Shown: positions 1 through 8,997 of the stretch, in pieces | How the letters are laid out: each line of letters opens with the position of its first letter | Numbering within the stretch: the stretch's first letter is position 1 | Assembly: GCA_018824405.1 (NCBI GenBank) | Contig: JAHJGO010000011.1 | Location: 171,783-235,782, forward strand | Direction of reading: 5' to 3' | DNA: 64,000 bases | Origin: Gammaproteobacteria bacterium | Lineage (GTDB): Bacteria > Pseudomonadota > Gammaproteobacteria > Burkholderiales > Sulfuricellaceae | The notes under the pieces: model-generated | The model's input: only the letters and a program-made list of their open reading frames with translations | Told to the model about the DNA's origin: nothing | Databases searched by the model: none | Translations under genes and position numbers: made by a program

Positions 1-1872
1 GTTAACGCCGCGCTGGACGGGGGGCAGTCCTACAATATCGAGCATCGCATCGTTCGCCCAGATGGCACGGAAAGGATTGTGCTGGAATTGGCTGAAGTGA
101 TTCGCGATGACACAGGCCGGGCAGTCAAAATGCATGGCACGGTGCAGGACATTACCGAACGCAGGGCGGCAGAGGAAGGTTTGCGACTGGCCGACCAGGT
201 GTTCGAGAACAGCATCGAGGGCATCATCATTACCGATGCCGCGGCCAATATCCTGCGCGTGAACCGGGCTTTCAGCGTCATCACCGGCTACAGCGACGAG
301 GATGTGATTGGAAATAATCCCAGACTGCTGCTTTCGGGACGGCACGATGCGGCTTTTTACCAGAGGATGTGGGCGTCTCTGAACGAATGTGGCTACTGGC
401 AGGGGGAAATCTGGAACCGGCGCAAGAGTGGAGAAATCTATCCTGAGTGGCTGTCCATCATGAGCATACGCAACGAACAGGGAAAAACCATTCATTACCT
501 GGGCGTGTTTGCCGATCTCTCGGAGAAAAAACAGGCCGAGGAAAACCTTCATTACGTGGTTAATTACGATCCCTTGACGGAACTGCCCAACCGCCACCTG
601 CTGATGGATCGGTTGTTTCAGGCGCTGGCGGCGGCGAGCCAGTATCAGGCGCTGGTGGCGGTGCTGCATCTGGATCTGGACCGCTTCAAAAGCATCAACG
701 ATACTTTCGGTCACGCCTTTGGCGACAAACTGTTACAAGCTGTGGCCGTGCGCCTGGCGGGCAATATCCGCGGCAGCGATACCATTGCCCGTTTCAGCAG
801 CGACGAATTCGCCATGGTTCTAAGTGACGTGGGCAACCAGGATAATGCCTCCCTGGTGGCGCAAAAGGCGATGGATGCCTTGGGAAAACCCTTCGAAATC
901 GAGGGCCGGGAGGTATTTGTCACGCCCAGCATCGGCATTGCTTTCTATCCTGCCGACGCTTCCAGCAAGGATGACCTGCTCCGCTATGCCGATACAGCCA
1001 TGAGCTATGCCAAAGCGCAAGGCGGCAATGCCTATCGTTTCTATAGCGCCGAAATGAATGACCGGGTTTCGCAGCGGTTAACCATGGAAACCGGACTGCG
1101 CCATGCGATCGAACGTAATGAGTTCCTGCTCTATTATCAGCCCCAGATCAATTTGCGGAGCGGGGAAATCATCGGCATGGAGGCGCTATTGCGCTGGCAG
1201 CATCCGGAACGTGGCCTGGTTTCGCCGGCAGAATTCATCCCCGTGCTCGAGGAAACGGGCCTGATCGTTCAAGTCGGTGAATGGGTGCTGCGCACCGCCT
1301 GTGCCCAGAGTCGCGCCTGGCAAAGCGCCGGCTTGCCGGCGGTGCGCGTGGCGGTGAATCTTTCGGCGCACCAGTTTCGCCAGGCGGATTTGACCGAAAT
1401 GGTGTGCATGGCGTTACAGGATTCCGGTCTGGTGCCGGAGCAACTGGAACTGGAGGTGACCGAGAGTGTCATGATCCAGGACCTGCAGGCGACGCTTACC
1501 ACCTTGCATCAACTGCACGCCAACGGGATACAGATTTCGATCGACGATTTCGGCACCGGTTATTCATCCTTGAGCTATCTGAAGCGCCTGCCGATTTCAA
1601 AAATCAAAATCGACCAGTCCTTTGTGCGCGACATCTGCAACGATCCTGACGACGCTGCCATTGCCAACGCGGTCATCAGCCTGGGACACAGCCTGAATTT
1701 GCTGGTTATCGCCGAGGGCGTGGAAACGCTTGAGCAGCAGGAATTTTTGTGCGCGCAGGGGTGTGACGAAATGCAGGGGTATTATTTCAGCCGTCCGCTG
1801 CCGGCAGCGGAGGCCGGAAATCTGCTTGGCAAGAGCTTTGGCGTGATGCCTGACGATGTCCACCGATCCTGA
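1..1872 (+). CDS. PAS-PAS-degenerate GGDEF-EAL protein, probable c-di-GMP phosphodiesterase (5' end outside window)
   Basis: The reading frame is open from base 1, so the N-terminus lies upstream of the window. The visible part begins inside a PAS/PAC module ending in a DITERR-type PAC motif, followed by a second PAS domain (about codons 60-175), a GGDEF domain (185-345) and an EAL domain (365-610). The cyclase signature reads SSDEF instead of GGDEF, so cyclase activity is probably lost, although an RGSD inhibitory-site-like motif sits just before it. The EAL domain keeps EALLRW, the TES glutamate, DDFGTG and AEGVET, as expected of an active phosphodiesterase. Inference: a cytosolic or membrane-anchored sensor that lowers c-di-GMP, with the GGDEF domain as a regulatory GTP-binding module. 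Confidence 0.9.
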   Translation, partial: VNAALDGGQSYNIEHRIVRPDGTERIVLELAEVIRDDTGRAVKMHGTVQDITERRAAEEGLRLADQVFENSIEGIIITDAAANILRVNRAFSVITGYSDEDVIGNNPRLLLSGRHDAAFYQRMWASLNECGYWQGEIWNRRKSGEIYPEWLSIMSIRNEQGKTIHYLGVFADLSEKKQAEENLHYVVNYDPLTELPNRHLLMDRLFQALAAASQYQALVAVLHLDLDRFKSINDTFGHAFGDKLLQAVAVRLAGNIRGSDTIARFSSDEFAMVLSDVGNQDNASLVAQKAMDALGKPFEIEGREVFVTPSIGIAFYPADASSKDDLLRYADTAMSYAKAQGGNAYRFYSAEMNDRVSQRLTMETGLRHAIERNEFLLYYQPQINLRSGEIIGMEALLRWQHPERGLVSPAEFIPVLEETGLIVQVGEWVLRTACAQSRAWQSAGLPAVRVAVNLSAHQFRQADLTEMVCMALQDSGLVPEQLELEVTESVMIQDLQATLTTLHQLHANGIQISIDDFGTGYSSLSYLKRLPISKIKIDQSFVRDICNDPDDAAIANAVISLGHSLNLLVIAEGVETLEQQEFLCAQGCDEMQGYYFSRPLPAAEAGNLLGKSFGVMPDDVHRS

Positions 1873-1953
1873 AACAATTTGATACATTTTTTCTCGTGCG
1901 GAAATAGTATGGCAACACCCTTCCTGCACTATGGGCAAACAGGAGGGTGAATC

Positions 1954-2151
1954 ATGACGCAATGGATGAGTGGCACATTTCAGCTTGGTGCGATGTTGCT
2001 GGCGCTTCTCGCGCTAGCGCAGGCCACTGCTTTAGCCGATGCTGGACCCGGCAGTACCATGTCGCGTGAGCAGTTTGCCGCCGTTGGAGCAGCCCCGGCG
2101 CATCTTGGCTGGATGCTGGAACAGCATTGGCGCGTAGTTGACGGACGCTGA
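1954..2151 (+). CDS. small secreted protein of unknown function (65 aa)
   Basis: A short frame with a strong Shine-Dalgarno (AGGAGGGTG about 6 bases before the ATG). Residues 1-29 look like a Sec signal peptide (hydrophobic LLALLALAQA core, likely cleavage after TALA or nearby), leaving a mature peptide of about 36 residues with no recognised domain. It overlaps the TTG start of the patatin gene by 14 bases, so the two are probably translationally coupled. I do not recognise the family. The alternative, that it is the remnant of a longer frameshifted N-terminus of the patatin protein, is less likely because the patatin has its own lipoprotein signal. Confidence 0.55.
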   Translation: MTQWMSGTFQLGAMLLALLALAQATALADAGPGSTMSREQFAAVGAAPAHLGWMLEQHWRVVDGR

Positions 2152-3118
2152 AGGTTTCCACCTGAAGCGCAGAACGGGCTCCGGATTCCTGCTGTGGGCG
2201 ATGCTGGTCTTGACCTTGGCGGGTTGCGCCACGCAGCCGATTGTTTTCAAGGACGTCGTTCCGCCCGAAGCGGCTAAGCTGCGCACCGTCCAGACCGGGC
2301 ATCCGGTGGTTGCCCTGGTGCTGGGGGGAGGCGCTTCACGCGGATTTGCGCATGTCGGTGTAATCAAGGCGCTCGAGCAGCAGGGCGTCAAGCCCGATAT
2401 TGTGGTTGGCACCAGCGCCGGCAGCTTTGTCGGCGCACTTTATGCGGGCGGCTATGACGCAGTGGCGCTTGAAGTGATCGCGCTTGGCATGGAGCAGGCT
2501 CAGTTGCGCGATGTCACCTTTCCTGACCGCGGATTCGTCAAGGGCGAACTGATGCAGGATTTCATCAATCAGTATCTTGATAATCGTTCCATCGAAAATC
2601 TCCCCAGGCGCTATGCTGCAGTTGCCACCGATCTGCAGAGCGGTGCGATGATGGTGTTCAATCGCGGCAATACCGGCATGGCTGTGCGTGCTTCAAGTTC
2701 GATTCCCGGCATATTCCAGCCCGTCAATATCGCCGGGAGGGAGTATGTGGATGGCGGAGTATTGAGCCCGGTACCCGTGCGCGTGGCGAGGCAAATGAAG
2801 CCGGACATCATTATTGCAGTGGACGTTTCGCGCAAGCCTGACAGCGCCGTGGAAATCCGCGATACTCTGGATGTGCTGGCGCAAACCCTTTCCATCATGG
2901 GCAAGGAGTCGAGTCAGGTGGAAATGCGCGAGGCGGATGTGGTAATCAGACCGGATGTGAGTGAAATCGGTACGATAGATTTCGCAGCCAGGAAGCTGGC
3001 TATTGAAATGGGTGAAAAAGCCGCCCAGCAAAGCCTGCCCCGCATTCTCGCGCTGCTCAGGGAAAAGCGTCAGCGCAAGACGGAAAACACGAATCAGGCC
3101 AAAATCTCACCTCAATAG
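2138..3118 (+). CDS. patatin-like phospholipase lipoprotein (RssA-like)
   Basis: 326-residue patatin-family acyl hydrolase. It carries the oxyanion loop GGGASRG (near residue 65), the nucleophile elbow GTSAGS (Ser near 93) and the DGG catalytic Asp motif in YVDGGVLSPVP (near 206). The N-terminus has a hydrophobic segment and an LAGC lipobox with Cys near residue 29, so the product is predicted to be a membrane-anchored lipoprotein acting on lipids in the periplasm. The start is the TTG directly after an in-frame stop; no better ATG exists before the signal sequence. Substrate is not evident. Confidence 0.85.
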   Translation: MTDAEGFHLKRRTGSGFLLWAMLVLTLAGCATQPIVFKDVVPPEAAKLRTVQTGHPVVALVLGGGASRGFAHVGVIKALEQQGVKPDIVVGTSAGSFVGALYAGGYDAVALEVIALGMEQAQLRDVTFPDRGFVKGELMQDFINQYLDNRSIENLPRRYAAVATDLQSGAMMVFNRGNTGMAVRASSSIPGIFQPVNIAGREYVDGGVLSPVPVRVARQMKPDIIIAVDVSRKPDSAVEIRDTLDVLAQTLSIMGKESSQVEMREADVVIRPDVSEIGTIDFAARKLAIEMGEKAAQQSLPRILALLREKRQRKTENTNQAKISPQ

Positions 3119-3126
3119 ATTCTGCT

Positions 3127-3738
3127 TCAGTACGCCGATATCCATTCTAGCAGCGGTTGCCACTGTTCCACATCGCGGGCGGCGCGGCCTGGCGGCAGAT
3201 CAAACAAACTGAAGCCCTCGTTGGCGCACTGGACGTATAACTGGGCATCACGCAGATAGGTCAGCACGGGAAATTCGGCTGCCAGCAGAAAGTCGGCCAG
3301 CTCCGCCGCGGATCGCGTGCGCGGGTCCACCCGCATGCCGACCATCGCGACCTGGCTTTTCTCTTTGCGCACCGCTTTTTCCTTGCGCAGCACACGCAGA
3401 AAATCTCCGGTTGCCAGCATATCGAAAGCCGAGGGCTGTACCGGCACGATCACCAGTTCCGCCAGCTTCACCGCTGCTGTGAGCTTGTCGCCATGCAATC
3501 CGGCAGGAGAGTCGATCACCATCCAGTCCGGATTGACTGATTTTTTGCTTGCGTGGTGGCTATGGATAGTCGGCAACTGTGCCGGACGTCGCTCGAGCCA
3601 GCCTGCGGCTGACTGCTGCCGGTCCAGGTCGGCCAGCACCACTTGCCGCCCCAGGCTGGCAAGATAGCCGGCCAGATGGGTTGCAAGGGTGGTTTTTCCG
3701 CTGCCACCCTTGGGGTTGGCAACCAGAATGGACCTCAT
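3127..3738 (-). CDS. orphan ParA/MinD-family ATPase
   Basis: 203 residues with a deviant Walker A motif at the very N-terminus (PKGGSGKTT), a DLD switch region (about residue 38) and an IDSPAG Walker B-like motif (about 96). This is the short, single-domain ParA class used to position chromosomes, plasmids, chemoreceptor arrays or protein organelles; there is no N-terminal HTH and no ParB gene next to it. Its ATG overlaps the stop codon of ppk by four bases, indicating translational coupling. Inference only: it may act on polyphosphate granules made by the adjacent kinase. Confidence 0.85.
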   Translation of the reverse strand: MRSILVANPKGGSGKTTLATHLAGYLASLGRQVVLADLDRQQSAAGWLERRPAQLPTIHSHHASKKSVNPDWMVIDSPAGLHGDKLTAAVKLAELVIVPVQPSAFDMLATGDFLRVLRKEKAVRKEKSQVAMVGMRVDPRTRSAAELADFLLAAEFPVLTYLRDAQLYVQCANEGFSLFDLPPGRAARDVEQWQPLLEWISAY

Positions 3739-5816
3739 TTAAGCGGCGTGGCCATTGCCGCGAGCAGGGTCTGTTGTGCCGATACGGGCTTGGCGCGGCG
3801 CGAGACCTTGCGGATATAGCTGCCGTCGGAGTTCATTTCCCAAGTCTGGACATTGTCCTTGAGGTAAGGGTCGAGCCCTTCCTTGATCACACGGCGCTTG
3901 AGGTGGGGGTCGAGGACAGGGAAGGCTACCTCAATGCGCCGGAACAGATTGCGATTCATCCAGTCGGCACTGGAGAGATAGACATCCTGCGCTCCGTTGT
4001 TGCGGAAGTAGAAAATCCGCGTGTGTTCCAGAAAACGTCCGATGACCGAGCGCACGCGGATATTTTCCGATACGCCGGGTACGCCAGGCCGCAGCGCGCA
4101 GACGCCGCGTATGATGAGGTCGATTTTCACCCCGGCGCAGGAAGCCTCGTACAACGCCTGAATCACTTCCGGCTCGAGCAGGGAATTCATCTTGGCGATA
4201 ATCGCAGCCGGCTGACCTGCCTTGGCATGGCTTATTTCAGCTCGAATCGCCTTGAGCAACTGGGGGTGCATGGTAAAGGGCGACTGCCACAGATAGGTGT
4301 GCCTGGTTGCTTTGCCGAGGCCGGTGAGCTGCGCGAATACATCGGATGCGTCGCTGCAGATGTCGCCGTTGCAGGTAAACAGGCCGAAGTCGGTATAGAG
4401 CTTGGCGGTGCGCGGGTGGTAATTGCCTGTGCCGAGATGCACGTAACGGCGCAGCCCGTTTTCTTCGCGGCGCACCACCAGCAGCATTTTGGCATGGGTT
4501 TTGTAGCCCACCACGCCATACACCACATGGGCGCCCGCCTCTTCCAGACGTGCAGCCCAGTTGATGTTGGCTTCTTCATCGAAGCGCGCCATCAGCTCTA
4601 CCACCACGGTCACTTCCTTGCCGTTTTTCGCTGCCCTGATGAGCGCTTCCATCAGTACCGATTCGGATCCGGTGCGGTACACCGTCTGCTTGATGGCCAG
4701 AACATTGGGATCGTCTGCCGCCTGGCGCAAAAAATCGACCACCGGGTTGAAAGACTGGAACGGCTGGTGCAGCAGTACGTCGCCATTGCGGATGGCCTGG
4801 AATATGTCGGGCTGTTTCTCGTCCACGCAGCCGGCCGGAAAGCCCGGAATGAAAGGCGGATACTTGAGGTCGGGGCGGTCGACCCGATCCGGAATCTGGA
4901 TCAGGCGCACCAGGTTGACCAAGCCGTTGACCTGGTACAGGTCGTCCTGCTCAAGGCCAAACTGGGCCAGCAGGAATTCCGCCATTTCCGGGGAACAATT
5001 GTCCGCCACCTCGAGCCGCACCGCATTGCCATAATGGCGGTGTGATAGTTCGCCCTGCAGCGCCTGGCGCAAGTTGGTGACTTCTTCCTCGTCTACGAAC
5101 AGGTTGGAATTGCGTGTGACGCGGAACTGGTAGCAACCCTTGACGTGCATGCCGGCAAACAGCTCGCCGACATGGGTATGCAGGATGGAGGAGAGAAAAA
5201 CGAAGCCATACTCGTGACCGGCAATTTCCTTGGGTAGCTGGATCACACGCGGCAGCACGCGCGGGGCCTGCACGATGGCCGCGCCTGAGCTGCGACCGAA
5301 TGCGTCCTTGCCTTCCAGCTCCACCGCAAAATTGAGGCTCTTGTTGAGCACACGCGGGAAGGGGTGGGCCGGGTCCAGACCGATCGGCGTCAGCACCGGC
5401 ATCACTTCGCGGAAAAAATATGCCCGGATCCACTCGCTCTGTTCCGGACTCCAGTGCGTGCGCCGCAGGAAGCGAATGTCCTGGCGCGCCAGGGCTGGCA
5501 AAATCACCTCGTTGAGCAGCTTGTACTGCTGTTCAACCAGAATGCGCGCTTCGCGGCTTACCTGATCGAATACCTGGCGGGGCGACATCTTCTCCGGCCC
5601 GGTCACGACACTCTTGTATTTGATCTGCTCCTTGAGGCCGGCCACGCGAATCTCGAAAAACTCGTCCATGTTGCTGCTGACAATGCACAGGAACTTCAGT
5701 CGCTCCAGGATAGGATTGGAGTCATCCGCCGCCTGTTCCAGCACGCGCCGGTTGAAGGCAAGCTGGGACAGTTCGCGGTTGATGAAGTATTCCGGTGCGT
5801 TGAAGCTGGTCGTCAT
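3735..5816 (-). CDS. ppk: polyphosphate kinase 1
   Basis: 693 residues, normal length for PPK1, which reversibly transfers the gamma phosphate of ATP to long-chain polyphosphate. The N-terminal domain begins FINRELSQLAFNRRVLEQA, typical of the family. The catalytic half carries YKTHAKMLLV with the histidine that is autophosphorylated, GTGNYHPRTAKLYTDFGLFT, and a second HARG-like region. Upstream (on the minus strand) lies yggX with a 24-base gap; downstream is the parA-like gene overlapping by four bases, so a ppk-parA operon is likely. Confidence 0.97.
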   Translation of the reverse strand: MTTSFNAPEYFINRELSQLAFNRRVLEQAADDSNPILERLKFLCIVSSNMDEFFEIRVAGLKEQIKYKSVVTGPEKMSPRQVFDQVSREARILVEQQYKLLNEVILPALARQDIRFLRRTHWSPEQSEWIRAYFFREVMPVLTPIGLDPAHPFPRVLNKSLNFAVELEGKDAFGRSSGAAIVQAPRVLPRVIQLPKEIAGHEYGFVFLSSILHTHVGELFAGMHVKGCYQFRVTRNSNLFVDEEEVTNLRQALQGELSHRHYGNAVRLEVADNCSPEMAEFLLAQFGLEQDDLYQVNGLVNLVRLIQIPDRVDRPDLKYPPFIPGFPAGCVDEKQPDIFQAIRNGDVLLHQPFQSFNPVVDFLRQAADDPNVLAIKQTVYRTGSESVLMEALIRAAKNGKEVTVVVELMARFDEEANINWAARLEEAGAHVVYGVVGYKTHAKMLLVVRREENGLRRYVHLGTGNYHPRTAKLYTDFGLFTCNGDICSDASDVFAQLTGLGKATRHTYLWQSPFTMHPQLLKAIRAEISHAKAGQPAAIIAKMNSLLEPEVIQALYEASCAGVKIDLIIRGVCALRPGVPGVSENIRVRSVIGRFLEHTRIFYFRNNGAQDVYLSSADWMNRNLFRRIEVAFPVLDPHLKRRVIKEGLDPYLKDNVQTWEMNSDGSYIRKVSRRAKPVSAQQTLLAAMATPLK

Positions 5817-5840
5817 GTGGCCTCGCCTGTGTGATGGAAA

Positions 5841-6113
5841 TTACTTGCTGGGTGGAACGTATCCCTGTGCCTTGTCCGCGCCGGCGCCAAAGAAATGCGC
5901 TTCGGTCTGCTCGGCCAGATACTTGCGCGCCTTGGGGTCTGCGAGATTAAGACGGTTCTCGTTCACCAGCATGGTCTGCTGCTTGACCCATGACGCCCAG
6001 GCCTCCTTGGAAACATTCTCGAACAGACGCTTGCCCAGATCGCCGGGATAGGGTGGGAAATCCAGACCTTCTGCCTCGCGTCCCAGCTTGATGCATTTAA
6101 CCGTTCTAGCCAT
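5841..6113 (-). CDS. yggX: probable Fe(2+)-trafficking protein YggX
   Basis: 90 residues, the usual family length, beginning [11 protein letters not shown] with the conserved cysteine at position 7 and the PYPGDLGKR motif. YggX proteins protect iron-sulfur clusters and buffer ferrous iron in the cytosol. It is the first gene of a minus-strand run leading into ppk; a TATTAT-like -10 on the minus strand is visible about 35 bases upstream. Confidence 0.95.
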   Translation of the reverse strand: MARTVKCIKLGREAEGLDFPPYPGDLGKRLFENVSKEAWASWVKQQTMLVNENRLNLADPKARKYLAEQTEAHFFGAGADKAQGYVPPSK

Positions 6114-6227
6114 TTGTATTACTCCCGATTCAATTCAACTCTTGATAATAGCGAAAAAGCCCCGCACAAACTACCGCGCAAGGCCACAATCTCTTAACTT
6201 CTGGCCGGATATGCGATAATTCAAGCC

Positions 6228-7094
6228 ATGCAATGGTTTTTCAGACAATTTGCGCGCCTGCCGCTGGCATGGCTGCATGCGCTTGGCATCGCCACTGGCT
6301 GGCTGGTCTACTGGACCTCCTCCGGCTACGCTGCGCGCATGCGCGAGAATATTTCCAGGAGTGGCCTGTGCGCTTCGCCGGACGCATGTCGCCAACTGCT
6401 GCATCAAGGCATCGGCGAAGCAGGAAAGAGCGTGCTGGAACTGCCGGCGATATGGCTGCGCCCTTATGAAGATGTATTGAAACTGGTGCGCAAGGTGGAG
6501 GGCTGGGACAAAGTTGCAGAACAGTCGCGCGATGGCCGTGGAATTCTCTTTCTCACCCCCCATCTCGGCTGCTTCGAGATTTCCAGCCTGTTCATTGCCA
6601 GTCATATGCCGATCACCATTCTCTACCGTCCGCCCAAGCTGCGCTGGACCGAACCGCCCATGCTGGCTGGTCGCGGACGCGGCCAGGTGAGCATGGCGCC
6701 AACCGATCTCAAGGGTGTCAAGGCTCTGCTTAAAGCGCTCAAGCGCGGGCAGTCTGCCGGCATCCTGCCCGACCAGGTGCCCGGCAAGGGAGAGGGCGTA
6801 TGGGCGGATTTTTTCGGCCGCCCGGCTTACACCATGACCCTGGTGCAGCGCCTGCAGCATTCCACTGGTGCCGCCATCGTGCTGGTATTCGCGGAACGTC
6901 TGCCCGGGGGGCAGGGCTACGACCTGTGGTTCGACCCACTGCCGGAAGCGCTGCCCGAGGACGCAACACAGGCTGCGCGCGCACTCAACGCTGCAGTCGA
7001 AGACTTGGCAAGGCGCAACCCGGCGCAGTACCTGTGGAGCTACAACCGCTACAAGGCACCAAAAGGTTCCAGAGAAGAAGCGGAAAAACAGTGA
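6228..7094 (+). CDS. LpxL/HtrB-family lipid A acyltransferase, first of a tandem pair
   Basis: 288 residues of the lysophospholipid/lipid A late acyltransferase family. The N-terminal hydrophobic stretch anchors it in the inner membrane, and the catalytic H-x4-E motif is in PHLGCFE (near residue 110). Further conserved features are the ILYRPPK segment and ILPDQVPGKGEGV. It should add a secondary acyl chain to Kdo2-lipid A or a relative. The stop overlaps the GTG start of the next gene (GTGA), so the two form a coupled pair. A GATAAT -10 sequence lies at 6215-6220, very close to the ATG, suggesting a short or absent leader from that promoter. Confidence 0.85.
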   Translation: MQWFFRQFARLPLAWLHALGIATGWLVYWTSSGYAARMRENISRSGLCASPDACRQLLHQGIGEAGKSVLELPAIWLRPYEDVLKLVRKVEGWDKVAEQSRDGRGILFLTPHLGCFEISSLFIASHMPITILYRPPKLRWTEPPMLAGRGRGQVSMAPTDLKGVKALLKALKRGQSAGILPDQVPGKGEGVWADFFGRPAYTMTLVQRLQHSTGAAIVLVFAERLPGGQGYDLWFDPLPEALPEDATQAARALNAAVEDLARRNPAQYLWSYNRYKAPKGSREEAEKQ

Positions 7095-7963
7095 TTCGCT
7101 TCGGTATTTTCGTTTTCTGGCTGCTGCACTTCCTGCCCTTGCCCCTGCTGGCGCCTATCGGCAAGGGCTTGGGCGTGCTGCTCTACTGGCTGGGACGTGA
7201 TCGGCGCAGGGTTGCGCGCATCAACCTGCGCCTGTGCTTTCCCGAAACCCCCGACGTGCAGCGCGAAAAGATGGTGCGCGCCCACTTTCGCGCCTTCGGC
7301 CAGAGCCTGCTCGACCGGGGCATTCTGTGGTGGTCGTCCGAACAGCGGTTGCGGCGCCTGGTCAGCATTGAAGGGCTGGAACACTGGCGGGCCGTGCAGG
7401 GCAAACCGGTGATCTGGCTCGCGCCGCATTTCGTCGGCCTCGACATGGGCGGCGTTCGCCTGACCGCTGATCACCCCCTGGTATCCATGTACAGCAGGCA
7501 AAAAATCCGGGCGGTTGACGAACTTCTGTTGCATGCCAGGACCCGTTTCAATCCCTGCATAATGGTATCGCGCCAGGAAGGACTTAAGCCGGTCATCAAG
7601 GCGATGAAACAGGGTCTGCCTTTCTACTATCTTCCTGATATGGACTTTGGTGCGCGCGATGCAGAATTTGTGCCTTTTTTCGGCGTTCCTGCGGCCACTG
7701 TCACCGCCCTGCCGCGCCTTGCCAAACTAACCGGCGCGGCGGTGGTGCCGGTGGTGACGCGCCAGCTGCCCGGCGGCAAGGGCTATGAAACGCGATTTTA
7801 TCCTGCCTGGGACAATTACCCGAGCGCTGACAGCTACGCCGACACCCTGCGCATGAACCAGTTTATCGAGGAACGGGTCAGGGAAATGCCGGAGCAGTAT
7901 TTCTGGTTGCACAAACGCTTCAAGACCCGTCCGCCGGGCGAAGAAAAAATCTACGGCGCCTGA
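7091..7963 (+). CDS. LpxL/HtrB-family lipid A acyltransferase, second of a tandem pair
   Basis: 290 residues from a GTG start that overlaps the previous stop. It has the hydrophobic N-terminal anchor and the catalytic motif H-x4-D in PHFVGLD (near residue 116), closer to canonical LpxL than its neighbour. The lipid-binding/active-site region FYYLPDMDFGARDAEFVPFFG is typical of the family. The paralogue pair probably performs the two successive late acylations of lipid A. A longer frame exists upstream but runs inside the preceding gene, so the GTG is preferred. Confidence 0.88.
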   Translation: MIRFGIFVFWLLHFLPLPLLAPIGKGLGVLLYWLGRDRRRVARINLRLCFPETPDVQREKMVRAHFRAFGQSLLDRGILWWSSEQRLRRLVSIEGLEHWRAVQGKPVIWLAPHFVGLDMGGVRLTADHPLVSMYSRQKIRAVDELLLHARTRFNPCIMVSRQEGLKPVIKAMKQGLPFYYLPDMDFGARDAEFVPFFGVPAATVTALPRLAKLTGAAVVPVVTRQLPGGKGYETRFYPAWDNYPSADSYADTLRMNQFIEERVREMPEQYFWLHKRFKTRPPGEEKIYGA

Positions 7964-7992
7964 CCAAACTCCGCACAGGGCTGGTTCATGTC

Positions 7993-8958
7993 TCACTCTT
8001 TTCCTTTTTCTTCCCCGCCTTCCGGTGCGGGGAAACCCGTGATACCCCGCAAATAGTGTTCGCCCAGCAGCTTGCTTTCCTCGTGCAAGAAGGCGAGAAA
8101 GGCTAATGCAACCACTGATGGCTGCTTGTCCTTGAGGTAGGCCACGTACCAGTGGCGCCGGATCGGAAAGCCTTCGACATCGAGAAAGACCAGCTCTTCG
8201 CTGCTGCGCTCCAGTGCGAGCGTATGAGCTGATAGAACCGCGATGCCCAGCCCCCCGGCCACCGCCTGCTTGATCGCCTCGTTGCTGCCAAGTTCCATCC
8301 TGACCTTGGGTTTCAGCCCATGCTCGCCAAAAAAGCGCTCCGTGGCGAGGCGCGTGCCGGAGCCCGGCTCGCGCATCAGGAACGGTTCTTCTGCCAGGCG
8401 AGAGAGCGAAATACTTTTCTCTATCGCCAGGGGGTGGCTGCGGGCAGCTACCACCACCAGCGGGTTTTCAAGAAAAGGCTCGAGTTCCACTTCCAGGTGT
8501 TCCGGCGGTTGGCCGAGAACGTACAAGTCATCCTGATTGTCAGCCATGCGCTGCAACACCCGCTCGCGGTTAGTCACCTTGAGTGACACGTCGATGCCGG
8601 GATAACGCTTGCAGAACGGTCCGAGCAGGCGCGGTACGAAATATTTGGCAGTGGTGATCACGGCAAGGCGCAGCTTGCCCGCCTTTACCCCTTTCATATC
8701 CGAAACCAGCATCTCAAAGCGCGACATGCCTTCGAAAATGTCATGGCTTACCCTGAGCAATTCGCGCCCAGCTTCCGTCAGAAACACCTTCTTGCCGACC
8801 TGTTCCAGTAGCGGCAGTCCGACAATGTCGCTCAACTGCCTGAGCTGGATGGAAACAGTGGGCTGCGTCAGGTGCAGTTCCTCTGCGGCGCGAGTGAAGC
8901 TGAGATTGCGCGCCACCGACTCGAAAACCTTCAGCTGGCGGAAGGTGGCATGTTTCAT
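7993..8958 (-). CDS. cbbR: LysR-type regulator CbbR
   Basis: 321 residues: N-terminal winged HTH (about residues 4-62, FTRAAEELHLTQPTVSIQL) and a C-terminal co-inducer domain (90-300). It is transcribed divergently from cbbLSQO with 167 bases between, the standard arrangement for CbbR, which activates Calvin-cycle genes in response to metabolites such as RuBP or NADPH. The AT-rich spacer contains a perfect 16-base palindrome that may be its binding site. Confidence 0.93.
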   Translation of the reverse strand: MKHATFRQLKVFESVARNLSFTRAAEELHLTQPTVSIQLRQLSDIVGLPLLEQVGKKVFLTEAGRELLRVSHDIFEGMSRFEMLVSDMKGVKAGKLRLAVITTAKYFVPRLLGPFCKRYPGIDVSLKVTNRERVLQRMADNQDDLYVLGQPPEHLEVELEPFLENPLVVVAARSHPLAIEKSISLSRLAEEPFLMREPGSGTRLATERFFGEHGLKPKVRMELGSNEAIKQAVAGGLGIAVLSAHTLALERSSEELVFLDVEGFPIRRHWYVAYLKDKQPSVVALAFLAFLHEESKLLGEHYLRGITGFPAPEGGEEKGKE

Positions 8959-8981
8959 TGCCGTTTCCTCGAAAAGTTAAT

Positions 8982-8997
8982 ATAGATAATTATCTAT
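8982..8997. promoter_or_regulatory. perfect 16-bp palindrome in the cbbR-cbbL spacer, candidate CbbR operator
   Basis: ATAGATAATTATCTAT is a perfect palindrome 24 bases upstream of the cbbR start, inside a very AT-rich divergent spacer. LysR-type regulators bind dyads of T-N11-A form; position next to cbbR suggests autoregulation and cbb activation. A weak TATAGT -10 for cbbL is at 9043-9048 without a good -35, fitting an activator-dependent promoter. Binding itself is inference. Confidence 0.5.

Noticed and set aside
3579-5045. Long plus-strand open frame (488 codons) opposite ppk
   Set aside because: Complete shadow of ppk and parA; no RBS or recognisable domain, and ppk is certain.
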